A DNA stretch of 64,000 nucleotides from Conchocele bisecta (lineage: Eukaryota; Mollusca; Bivalvia; Lucinida; Thyasiridae): contig CM055267.1 in assembly GCA_029237695.1 (NCBI GenBank), forward strand, positions 11,621,043-11,685,042. Direction: 5' to 3'. The notes under the pieces were generated by a model that was not told where the DNA came from, made no database searches, and saw only the letters and a list, made by a program, of their open reading frames with translations. Below are positions 22,630-32,504 of the stretch, piece after piece (position 1 is the first letter of the stretch; each line of letters opens with the position of its first letter). The position numbers and the translations under genes were made by a program.

Positions 22630-25600
22630 TTACAAATCAAGTTCAGCATTAGCAGCATCGTCTGCATTGTCATCACTGTCACAGTCATCAGATGGCTGAT
22701 TTGTGCACTCTCTGAGGCGACACATGTCTGTACACTTCAGACCATTCACCAAGCAGGCACATGATGGCATTTTGCACACCCATGAACACTTGCAGGATAG
22801 CAATGCCAGAACTGCATCAGGAGCTGGTGACCCATCCATCCAATCAATGTTTAGTTGCTACTGCCCGTCAACTGTTTCCAAGTTCCATCCACGTCCATGT
22901 GGTGTTGGAACTTGAGGGTCTGCAAGTACGCTTCTCTTCCAAATAGCAGCTTGGTAGTTGGACCACAATGAATGCTTCATGAGGAAGTCCTGGCAGGGCG
23001 GTAGTTGGTGTGACTCAAGCTCCCCTCTTCTCGAGCAAAATATGTTGTATCGTAACTCGTTGACACTGGATGTGGTGGATTTTGCGGCATACACCAAGCA
23101 GACAAATTTCTCCAATTTGGTATGCAACTCTGGCGTTACCACCCAGGTTATCCCTAACTGCTCGAATGTTTCTCTTGCTTCACTGTTCGTCTTCACGAGC
23201 TCAAGAGCACGCAGCTTCCCTTTCCCTGCAAAAGCACTTACTGAATCGCATCCAGTGAATGCGTGCATTCCGATAAGAGCTCCACACACATCAGACCCGA
23301 TTGCGCTTGATATTCGGTGAATGTCGACCAATCTTGTGCGATTCTGAGTTCCACATTTCATGTAGACTGGCACACCAATTCTCTTACTGAAGGCGAGACA
23401 GAGGACAAACACATCCGTGTCTTCCGAGCAGATGACAATTGCAGAGTATCCCGCTTTGGCTGCATGTCCAGCATGAAGCAACAACTGGCCATCTGCCTCT
23501 TCGTGCGTGCACTGTAATGCGTCCACCTCTTTGCTACAATCCTCTGTGATCTGCCAACATGACTGCATGTGAGTTACAAACAGGGTCTTTCCCCGCAGCT
23601 TACTGGTATACATGGGCTGTTTCCACTCCTCAACCAGGAACTGTATGAGGCTGCTTTTGTTGTTTACCTTCTTCAGGAACGACCTCCATTGCCTGACAAG
23701 TTGGGTCGCTGCAATATTTTGTAACTGTAATCCTTGTTATTCTCCCCTTGTTGACCTCTCACTTGTTTTGATAGACAGTTCATCATACCTGTCGAATACA
23801 ACATCGATTATATTGCCATCAGACCCCTCTTTGCAAATCATGGCATGAATTGATGTGGCAATCTCTCCAAATGTTTTGACATTATTACTCACTTTTTGCA
23901 CTAGGCTCATTTCATCAAGGATTGCTGCTGAATTGGCTGGAACTGCATCTACCGGTGTTGCTAGCTTCTGTAGGTACTTGCCTAACACACATTTTGCAGT
24001 TTTCCTTGGTGAACCATCTTGTGCTGCCAGCGTCCACGGCAAAGGTCCAAGTGGGTGAGCGAATACATCTCTCATCTCTAAACTTCGACTTTGAGCAATT
24101 ATAATTATTCTTCCGAATAGACACCTGTCTGTCTTTAATATTAGTGTCTTTCCGACAGCAGTTACCTTTTTCTTCTTATTCCAACTTGAGAATGTCTTCA
24201 GCTTGTTCTTTTTCAGCGTGTCGTGGAACTTACGTATTGGTGGGTCCGTTTCTAGCCTCTCCGTTTTGAACACTTCGTATGCGTGATCTCCCCTTGCATG
24301 TGCTTCCATCAAGTCATGTTTCACATCCTGTGGAGCAGCAGCTGCTGTAGAAATACATACTAGTTCTTGACTGTCTTCAAAAGGATTGATCCAATTGTCC
24401 AACACTTCAGTCACTGCTTCAACAGTCACTGCTTCAACTTCTCATCTTTCTCCATACAGGTTTTTTGTAGGTCGGAATGGTGTAGTGGAGATCGGTTCTT
24501 GCTTGTCAGATCTCTCAGGTTATTAAGGAAGCTGCTGCGGTATTCGGCTGTTAAATAAAACCTGTGCACAGCTGCAGTTTTCTGACTGAACTTAGTAGTC
24601 CCGCCTGCTGTCTGTGTGTCTTTATTGACTGTCATCTCGATTGTTTGGTCAACCGGTATACGCCCAAAAGGATTGTCGTCTGCCAACTGCACAGAGAATG
24701 CCCCGTTGCAAAAGTGTGATACACACTCCGACAGTCGGCCTGAAGGTTGTTCATCTGGGCGTAGTATGCCGGAAGATACCTAGCATAGTTTAGTCGGTCG
24801 TAAGCAAAGCACCATGGAATCATTTGTCGTATGGCATGGAGATGAAGCTGCCAATTTCCTTCCCTTGCTGCCCTGATCAGACCCAGAAGAATGTCACCGA
24901 CTATATCCAGGTAGGACATTCAGAATGCAGAAAGATCCCCGTTATCATGGCGCGAATATTCGAGATACTCATTCCACAGGACTACCATCTGTTTCGTGTC
25001 TTCGTGTAGAATGAGACAGTCAAAGCTTTCCTGACAGAGATCATCATGTAAGTCGTGTACCCGTTTTATCAGATTGGCAAATAGATCCATCATGTCTGCG
25101 TGATTCACCTCAAGCCACGGAACAAAGCCTTTCCATGATGTCCTCAGTAGCCCTTCGTATATGGCTTTGTGCACTCGCACTGCTCGGTTGTACATTTTAC
25201 CCTCAACTACTCCAGATAATGAGCCCTGTACTATCAAGCCGGATTCAATACATATATCTCTTAGCTCGGCATCCTGGAATCGCTTTCCAATGATAGCAAG
25301 GAGAGTCATGATTGTATGGAATGTACCTAGCCTGATGATGATATGAGAATAACGTTCTTTGTGCTTCCACAATATTTCGGTAGCCTTGGCATATAGGGCT
25401 TGGTCCATCACCACCACAACTTTTTCCAACTGCAGCTGCTTTCGTATTTCCTCCGACTGGTTGAGGGTCTCGAATACTGTTGACATGTCAGTCGCCGGGG
25501 CATTGATCGTGGGCAGGTACCCAACCACATCTCGGGATATACTGGTCATTTTCCGCGTGGTTATGTTGAAACCCGTCCAGCTTGGCATTGCCTTGCTAGC

Positions 25601-27356
25601 GGGATCCATTTGTCTGGTTAATATCCACATGAGGTTCTTGGTCTGCGCTGTTTGTATATTCTCTGCATGTTCGTCTGTTTCATTGTCAAATGTTACTAGT
25701 GGCTGCGGCCCAACCCTCTCGCCAGATATGTATGTAGGCAGAAGTATATCACCTACTGTAATGGATCGTTGCTTCAACTTCTGAACTGGTGGCGGGGGTT
25801 CCTTTGGAGGATGTGGTCCATATACTGTTGGTTGGACAGCTATGCCGTTTACACGATGGGTGGTGCCAGCCCCAGTCAATGTCTCCTCTAGTCTGTCTAT
25901 GTTGTCAAAAGCTAATGTTGTGAACACGTGTGGTTGTATACTTTCCGGAATGCTGACACACTGCATTGAGGCGGGTGCTAATTTATGGAGGCACAGCGCA
26001 GTGTCAGTTTCCTCCAGCTGGGAGTATGAGATACAATGGCCCATCCTGTTCATCATCTGGATCAGTTCCACATTTCCAGTAAGTGTTTTAACACCATAGG
26101 CCAATAACACATGTTTTGGCGGTTTGTGTTTTTCCGGCAGTCACAGCGTATATTAAATCCTGGCTAAACGATTCTATCAGCATAGTAGCCTTCTGAGTCA
26201 CGGCTTGTTTACTCGAATCGCCTGTGAGTATACGAGTGAATAGGCGTTCTACTTCAGGTGGTACTTGTATGGACTTCATTGTTGTATCGAGAGGCTTATA
26301 TGGCCAATGGCTTGGGTGGTCCATGTTCCTAATTGCTGACCTTATCAGTGATGAGGCTTTGTCAATAGAATGATTAGTCTCTGTCGTTTTACTTTTCAAT
26401 AATAGCAGTTCATGTTTTGTCGTTTGGTACAGTTTGGCCATTTCAAACACATCCATACTATTTGGTATGACAATAGGTTTTCCATTGGAGTCTGGGAATA
26501 TGTGAATACTGTCTTGGAACTCATTTTCTACCTTTCGCCTAATATGATATTTTGTTGAGTCCTTTATTGTTTCGGCTCCTTGCAGTTTCATGATGGATAT
26601 GAGTTTCTTGGTTAAACTGCTGAACATGACAATACTATGTGAATCAATTATGTGTTCTCGAACATACTGAAACAGTTCTATATATGAATTGTATTCTATA
26701 TCGGTATATTTGCTCGCATCTGACTCTTCCATGTCGTCTTGTTCTTCCGCGTGTGTCTTGCGATGTCGTTCTGGATTTCTTGTGTAGCCGTCCTTGTAAC
26801 AGCTGCGATGATAGTGGGCTTCAGCTGCGACAATGTCCCTGGTAGTTACAGCTATTATAGCTGTATATTGTTTTCTTCTTGCTATCTGCCGAAGTGATTC
26901 ATCAGCTCTGAGTGCAGTTGCCTTTACGAGTGTTTCTCTTGTGTTTGATGCTACTCGTTTAGGGTACCGAATCGTCTTACAAAATACACATTCCTTCTTA
27001 TAGATTCTGGAATCGGATATGCTAAGTCGCTTAGTGGGACTATTAGGGGTCTCTGTGGGTGATGTGTCTACGCTATCAGATTTGCGCTTCAGGGTCTCCA
27101 GATCCCTCTTCATCGTGAACATGCTACGACAGTGCCTGTGATATGCCAAGTTTGGGATGCTCTCCTTATTAGTGAGCTCTTTCGCGATTTGTAAGATAGG
27201 AATATGATTCCTCAATTTTGCTGCTGACAACAGAGTCTGCCATGATTCAACATGTTTAGGCCTAGTTAACTGCTCAGATAGTTGTAGTTTTGCGGATTCA
27301 TAATGAATAATACATGTCATCGAATGGGCCCCACATATATTTTCGTCGTCGTCCAT
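22630..27356 (-). pseudogene. Academ-type transposase with FEN1/XPG-like nuclease and Cys8 finger
   Basis: This is a single ancestral frame of roughly 1500 codons read on the minus strand, broken by frameshifts near 26100, 24690 and 24430 and by in-frame stops at 24920 (TGA), 23737 (TAA) and 22858 (TAG). Order: MDDDENICGA start; ECVFCK and EAHYHRSCY zinc-binding region (27000-26800); VKTLTGNVELIQ (26090) through VVVMDQALYAK and IIRLGTFHTIM (25400-25320), probably the transposase core; FEN1-like block AILDEMS, DVVFDRYDE, EEADGQLLLH, ICSEDTDVFVL and FTGCDSVSAFAGKGK (23920-23230), holding the metal-binding acidic residues in FEN1/XPG order; then eight cysteines from CKCSWVCKMPSCAC (22787 downward) and an acidic tail. 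Academ elements are known to pair an XPG-like nuclease with such a finger. Inactive as written. Confidence 0.8.
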
Positions 27357-27388
27357 GATTACTCAGTGTTAGTGCAATCAAATGTTAT
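27357..27388 (-). other. region directly upstream of the element B ATG
   Basis: The first ATG of the open frame lies at 27354-27356 on the minus strand. No TATA-like box was identified next to it, so the start is chosen only as the first Met of the homologous frame. Confidence 0.3.
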
Positions 27389-27660
27389 TGTGATTCGAGT
27401 ATAGTGTAATGTTAGTCACCATCACCGAGTATAGTATAATGCTAGTCACCATCACCGAGTATAGTGTAATGTTAGTTGCTTCTAATCACCATCACCGAGT
27501 ATACTTGTAGTGTGATGTTAGTCACATCACCGAGTATAGTGTAATGTTAGTCACCATCACCGAGTATAGTATAATGTTAGTCACCATCACCGAGTATAGT
27601 ATAATGTTAGTCACCACCACCGAGTATAGTATATTAATGTTAGTTGCTTCTAATCACTAT
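27389..27660. repeat. tandem repeat, ~30-bp unit, about 8 copies
   Basis: ACCATCACCGAGTATAGT with TAATGTTAGTC recurs with some length variation. It lies in the upstream region of the element B gene. Confidence 0.9.
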
Positions 27661-28915
27661 CAATCAGTATATTCTCAATCAGTTGTAAATATCTCGAAAG
27701 GCAGTGGTTTGCAGACAGACGTATGTCGCTAACGATGCAGTGTTCAAGCATACAATCCGTCAAACCGGTATCATGGTTGTGTTATGTCCATAGCGCATCT
27801 TCACCGAGACGATTCATGACATCTGACACCTGCAACAAAACAAACAACTAGAAAATTGTGTCTGTAATACACAGGTGAAACCCCCATTGGCAGACTTGTC
27901 CAGAAAAACAGATATAAGTCATTCAAGCGGACAAGGTAGCTCATTGTCAATGTCGGTTTCTGATGCACACCGCTAATGAAGCTGATGAAGTTGAACTATT
28001 ATACCGAGTTATGATGATGTACACAAATTACGAAATCATTGGATCTAAGAATATGCTGATCTATAGCCAAATAATTTGAAATAAATATGGCTCGTTACAT
28101 GACGTAGTTGATCTGGGTTGATGTGCAGGGTGCGTGGGTGGTTGGAAAGGGCGGGGGTGTAATAAATAAGTCATCTCGATATTATTTTGCCTAGTCAGGT
28201 ACTGGTGCTTGTCGGTTACTGGTTTATATGTGGGTTGTTGGGAAGGGCGGGCGTGTAAAAGTCGACATTCAAAAAAAAAATTGAGCAGGGGTTGTGGACA
28301 CAAAACTGTTTTGCATTTTTTCTCTGATACGTTCAGAAATAAATAAAAGTTATCTCTATTCTGCCTAGTCAGGTACTGGTGCTTGTCGGTTACTGGTTTA
28401 TATGGCCACAGTTGTGTATTCTCATTGAACAGTGTTGGACAATATCATTTGAATAAAATACAGTAGGCTAATGATTACTTGTATGTTCAATTTGTACAAC
28501 AATTACACCACTTACAATTATAACAGGGCGAGGGACCTATATTTTAAGTATTGAAATAATCAGAACTATTTGTGTTGTTGTTATTAAATTGTTGTTGTTG
28601 TAATACTTACCTCAATTCCGCACTGACTTTTTGGCAGCCATCTCCTTAATATATTGTTATGACCCCGGTCTCGAAGAGTAGAAGTTGTATAGTGTGTGTA
28701 CCGTCCGTGCATGCGCCAGTCAGTGCATGCGTGCGTGCGTCCGGTTAAGAAGTTGGTAACAGTTACTCAAATCAGCGGCAGGGGTCATATGTGGTCCGTT
28801 ATGCCACATTTTTTCTTGTTGTTTTTGGGTTTCCATTATGTTGTAATCACTATGTGGCATGTATTAATATAATATTATGATAAACATTAATTAACATGCT
28901 TTATAATAATATAGT
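27661..28915. other. 5' non-coding part of element B
   Basis: A direct repeat of TAGTCAGGTACTGGTGCTTG and GTCGGTTACTGGTTTATATG occurs at 28192 and 28366. A (CGTGCATG)-rich patch is at 28707-28742. No coding region was recognised. Confidence 0.5.
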
Positions 28916-29127
28916 GTTGGTTATTTGAAATAATGAAGAAAAAAAAAATTCTATATGAGGAGGGGGTCTAGTTATCGGGCCAAAAAATGTTGAAAACTAA
29001 AGAATTAATACTGCTATCATTCATAATTCATATCTAGGGATGTATACATTTCAGAAAAATATAGTGGCAATTTGCCCCCTCAAGTGGTAGTGGTGACCCT
29101 ATTTTCAGGCCTCTGGCTCATGCACTA
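28916..29127. repeat. right terminal inverted repeat of element B
   Basis: Inverted match to 21921-22148, ending outside with GGCTCATGCACTA. Confidence 0.9.
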
Positions 29128-29449
29128 TCTGTTTCATTCAACCTGCCAACATTTTACGGCTATACAAACAATGCCAAAACAATATTTCTGTTGATAATAT
29201 TAAATTATAGCAACATAATGTGCCTTCGTTTTATTTCGTGAAATGTGGTCCAATATTGATTTTATTGCGAAAATTATTTTTTCACTAAGTGAAGATGTCT
29301 ATGGGGGTTTTCTATGAGGATTTAATAAGGGGGGATTTTTTTTGAATTTCAGAAGTAGTGAACCGATTTTCAAAATATAACTTTTGTTTTCTTAGTTAGA
29401 TCATTTCCAAGCATATCCAGCCAGGTTTCGGAGTCAATTTCCCACGCAC
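29128..29449. other. non-coding DNA
   Basis: No recognised feature apart from the candidate TCT target duplication at 29128-29130. Confidence 0.4.
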
Positions 29450-29626
29450 GGTTATCTCCCCTAATATGATTGTGGAAGCTTACGTCTGATATACAATGTA
29501 TTATAATTCCAAACAATACGTGGGGTAATAATGAATGAATGTAATGGTGCATGTTTATTTTGCCAGAAAATGTCTCCGATGCTGTCTATGATATAAGAAC
29601 ATTTTGTGACTACTGAGCGGGCACCT
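29450..29626. mobile_element. MITE family 5, right-end fragment
   Basis: TTACGTCTGATATACAATG, ATACGTGGGGTAATAATGAA and TTTATTTTGCCAGAAAATGT match the right half of the copies at 54631 and 56141. It ends CTACTGAGCGGGCACCT followed by TTAA. The left end is missing. Confidence 0.75.
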
Positions 29627-29841
29627 TTAACCCTTCCTACGCTGTTGACGGAAATTACCGTCTGCTGTTTTTCATTTTTGCTTTAATTCTTAAAAAAAAA
29701 CCTGGTTTTGACAGCACATGAGAGTCGTCTCCACTGGAGACGATTCTCATGTGCTGTCAAAACCAGGTTTTTGTTGAGAAATATTGAAAATAAAACATTT
29801 CCAGCAGACGAGAACATTTAATTCAGCGTAGTAAGGGTTAA
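29627..29841. mobile_element. Foldback MITE family 4, copy b, with 38-bp hairpin core
   Basis: The ends TTAACCCTTCCTACGC and GCGTAGTAAGGGTTAA are inverted. The arms TACCGTCTGCTG and CAGCAGACG lie inside. The core 29696-29771 is a hairpin whose arms (AAAAACCTGGTTTTGACAGC onward) pair over about 38 bp with one mismatch. Its first TTAA coincides with the end of the family 5 fragment. Confidence 0.85.
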
Positions 29842-30707
29842 ATTTTCGTAATAAAATAAATATTTTACCAAATTTCACGAAATAAAAAGAAGGCTCATTC
29901 TTAAATTTTGATCCACGATGAGGAAAATTCCCAAAATCAGAACTCAATATTTCCATGCCACACCAGTCACTTTAGTAGCTCGGACCCAAAATAATATGAT
30001 TTGCCATAAGCTTATTACTTCTTAATGGAGCATAACAGGTTAACGTTGTCACTTGTTTATCCCTTGTTTATTGATTTAAATGGTTTAAATCGACTCGAAG
30101 CTTACGTTCAACGGCCGCACAAACTCGATTGAACTGCACGCCTTCCAATGATTTAAATACGCAGCGCGTTTAAATAGTTACGTTTTTTTAATGTGCGCAC
30201 TGGTCATTTAAAAAGGGGCCCATCCGTGATTTTTTTGCGCGATGTCGGGCCCAAGACAATCACTAGTTTTCGGCATTGACAATAATTAAGGGGGATTGCC
30301 GCAATCGCGCGTGCTGGATGCATCCCTGCCATCCCTGCATGATACGTAAACAAATCAAAGTTCGCTATGAAGGGCAATTCTTCGTTTTGATTGGTGGAAA
30401 ATTTTGTGAATGTTAACTAGCGTCAAATGACGCGCATACGCGATCCAATGGGATAAACCCGAGATGCTGGGGTTGCTAGTCGGAGGAGATTTTGAGCAGA
30501 GGTCGATTATAAATTAGCCGAATAAACACATTTTACGCGATTATACGTGGCTGAAACTTGTTCTGTTTAATAAATAAAAGCTTTAAATTAGCTCAATAAT
30601 CGGCGTATGTTGGCGTATATGGCCATTAGAGCCAACTATGGACTTCAACAACAACAACTTCCGGGTTCAATCTCTTCCGGCGTTCAGCTGATTACGTATT
30701 GAAAATT
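29842..30707. other. non-coding DNA upstream of the membrane-protein gene
   Basis: It includes several CpG-containing patches (30090-30480). It may contain the promoter of the gene starting at 31015, but no TATA or initiator element is convincing. Confidence 0.4.
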
Positions 30708-30905
30708 GTGTTATTCGGCTATATTTAAAGTTTTAAACGGAGATAATTGCCAAAAATGCAAACTTTATCGGTTGATGCAATTTGGAAGTGATACAGCAAA
30801 ATTCGCGTTCGTAGATTACCGAATAGCGGAGAAAAGGGTTGCTACAAACTTTTTCAGAATTCGATGGATGACCAATATATTAGCCGATCTATGAATAGAT
30901 CGGCT
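30708..30905 (+). repeat. dispersed repeat family 6, copy a
   Basis: Matches 58480-58690 in inverted orientation: GGCTATATTTAAAGTTTTAA, CGGAGATAATTGCCAAAAAT and GATTACCGAATA are shared. It ends in the hairpin TTAGCCGATCTATGAATAGATCGGCTAA at its 3' side. The open frame through it is not supported as a gene. Confidence 0.75.
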
Positions 30906-31014
30906 AATAATTATCGAACAAACTATTGTATTTTCATTCTTTATAATTGAGGCTGTAAAATGTGGGCAGGTTTCGTGAAACAGACATTAGTTGTATATTT
31001 CCAGACGGCTAGCA

Positions 31015-31087
31015 ATGAAGTCTGTTGTGTGTTTGCTATTTGTCTTCTGCTGCGTACGCCGGATGTCAACGTCGTCTGTGTGCAGCG
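31015..31087 (+). CDS. exon 1 of PAN/CCP membrane protein: signal peptide
   Basis: The ATG at 31015 opens MKSVVCLLFVFCCVRR, a basic residue followed by a hydrophobic stretch, as in secretory signal peptides. A donor G|GTACAG at 31087/31088 ends the exon in phase 1, the same phase used by every later exon of the gene. If read past the donor the frame stops within 14 codons, which supports an intron here. This exon would send the protein into the secretory pathway with its cysteine-rich domains outside the cell. The link to exon 2 is inferred from phase and position; no transcript evidence is available. Confidence 0.6.
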
Positions 31088-31325
31088 GTACAGCCGACAA
31101 CGTACAGGTGCTGGCCATATAAACAGACCCCATTAATTACTCTTATTAATTGGAGGAGTCAGCGAAATAAGTGGGCTAACTCACTCATGGAGTCAAATCC
31201 CTTCATGGAGTTAACCCCCTTACTCCACTGCCCCCTGCCTTCAATTAGGCAATGATACAAGCTTGGTCGGTTAGTTCAACTACCTTTCTATTCTGAAAAA
31301 CAAACGTCTGTAGCTTTTACTACTA

Positions 31326-31353
31326 CAGTGGAACCTCTCTAAACCGGACACCA
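31326..31353. repeat. half copy of family 7
   Basis: CAGTGGAACCTCTCTAAACC preceded by TA, without its partner end. Confidence 0.6.
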
Positions 31354-31472
31354 AGAAAACATCTACAGGTGATTTTATTTTTGATGAGTTTCTTGGTCAT
31401 TTATCTCAGGTGATACTGTCTGTTATCGCATAGCACACAACTATGGCTCAGAATGATCAAATGCCTGATTTA

Positions 31473-31541
31473 CAGTGAAACCTCTCTAAGCCGGATACCA
31501 TGGGGACCTCCCAGGGTGTCCGGTTTAGAGAGGTTTCACTG
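31473..31541. mobile_element. 69-bp palindromic mini-element, family 7, copy d
   Basis: CAGTGAAACCTCTCTAAGCC on the left and GGTTTAGAGAGGTTTCACTG on the right, flanked by TA on both sides. It is the cleanest copy in the window. Confidence 0.85.
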
Positions 31542-31652
31542 TAGTAACATAATATAGACTGTCCATTAGGTGGATCTTCTGATCAATTTATACTATTTTC
31601 AGGCCATGTATAATATATTATCCTATCCATATCCGCAGCGGACGTAGAATTC

Positions 31653-31988
31653 TGTTTTTTTATTAAGTCGTTCCCACGAAATAACAATTCGTTCCCTTAA
31701 TTTAACAATTCGTTCCCACGAATTAACAATTCGTTCCCTCAATTTAATAATTCGTTCCCACAAAATAACAATTCGTTGCCGCGGGAACGAATTGTTAATT
31801 CGTGGGAACGAATTGTTATATCATGGGAACGAATTGTCAATTCGTAGGAACGAATTGTTAAATTAAGTGAACGAATTGTTATTTCGTGGGAACGAATTAA
31901 TAAAAAACAGAACGAATTGTTAATTCGAAGGAATGAATTGTTAAATTGAGGGAACAAATTTGTCATTTCGTGGGAACGAATTAATGAA
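31653..31988. repeat. palindromic minisatellite, AACAATTCGTTCCC units
   Basis: Direct units read AATTCGTTCCC up to about 31780 and the complement GGGAACGAATT from 31782 onward, meeting at a CCGCGG centre. The whole block can fold into a long imperfect hairpin. The same unit occurs in one orientation at 18152-18317. Confidence 0.9.
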
Positions 31989-32176
31989 ACAAAATCTATA
32001 CCATTCGGACTGCAAACATGCACGAAGTTCAATGGTATTAATATAATATGATGATCTTGAACATGGTTGGAAAATCAAATGACTCCCGGCGTTTTATCCA
32101 AGTATCATTAGCATGCACAGTTAAGTTTATAAAATCATCGGGCGACAACATAATATACTATTAATATGATGGGCAG

Positions 32177-32504
32177 CCGGAATCGTATACACCCAGGCAC
32201 ATCTGCCTTTGTGTATGCAATATGAAAACAAGGAATACACGTTCAATGTGAATCGTTGCTATGATGTCGACAGGTGTGTTCCCACTGCACGTTCGCGGAC
32301 AAAGCGTCGTGCATGGACATGGCCAGTGAAATGATTGAGGTGGCGGACGTGGCCGTGTGTCGTGCAAATGTTACGCTGTGACGTCGTGCGGCGCCTTCCT
32401 GTACGACGCCGACAATCAGATGTGCTGGAACATGTTGCCCACCTGTGCCGGGTTCGCATACACTCCCGGCAACCTGTACATACACAGGAACACTTGCAAC
32501 TCCG
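32177..32504 (+). CDS. exon 2: PAN/apple-like cysteine-rich domain, two frame breaks
   Basis: From the acceptor at 32176 the phase-1 frame reads GIVYTQAHLPLCMQYENK and YTFNVNRCYDVDR. Similarity then moves to a second frame (CTFADKASCMDMASEM) and, near 32355, to a third (CKCYAVTSCGAFLYD, QMCWNMLPTC, IHRNTCNSG). It ends at the donor G|GTACGT in phase 1. The third part aligns with exon 3: paired cysteines, an aromatic Phe-x-Tyr, a late Cys, then Tyr...Arg-x-Thr-Cys-x-x-Gly. PAN/apple domains bind proteins or sugars outside the cell. Two frame changes in one exon mean a decaying exon, a hidden small intron, or base-call errors; raw reads would decide. Confidence 0.5.

Larger units (their letters stand above)
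21921..29127. mobile_element. Element B: 7.2-kb Academ-like transposon
   Basis: The left end 21921-22148 is an inverted copy of the right end 28916-29127. Shared stretches include GGTCACCACTACCACTTG, GGCAAATTGCCACTATATTT and CCCGATAACTAGACCCCC. The outer ends start TAGTGTATGAGCC and TAGTGCATGAGCC. TCT at 21918-21920 is repeated at 29128-29130, a possible 3-bp target duplication, though three bases can match by chance. The interior carries one long broken gene on the minus strand. Terminal length, target size and gene content fit the Academ superfamily as described for invertebrates. Confidence 0.85.
31088..32176 (+). other. intron 1, with mini-elements and a palindromic array
   Basis: Contains family 7 mini-elements (31326 half, 31473-31541) and the array at 31653-31988. 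The acceptor ATGGGCAG at 32169-32176 has a poor pyrimidine tract. Confidence 0.5.

Noticed and set aside
22958..26099. Plus-strand frames of 60-140 codons over element B
   Set aside because: They are shadows of the minus-strand transposase gene and encode nothing recognisable.
30706..30894. A 62-codon gene just upstream of the receptor exon 1
   Set aside because: The segment is repeated, inverted, at 58.5 kb without the frame being kept.
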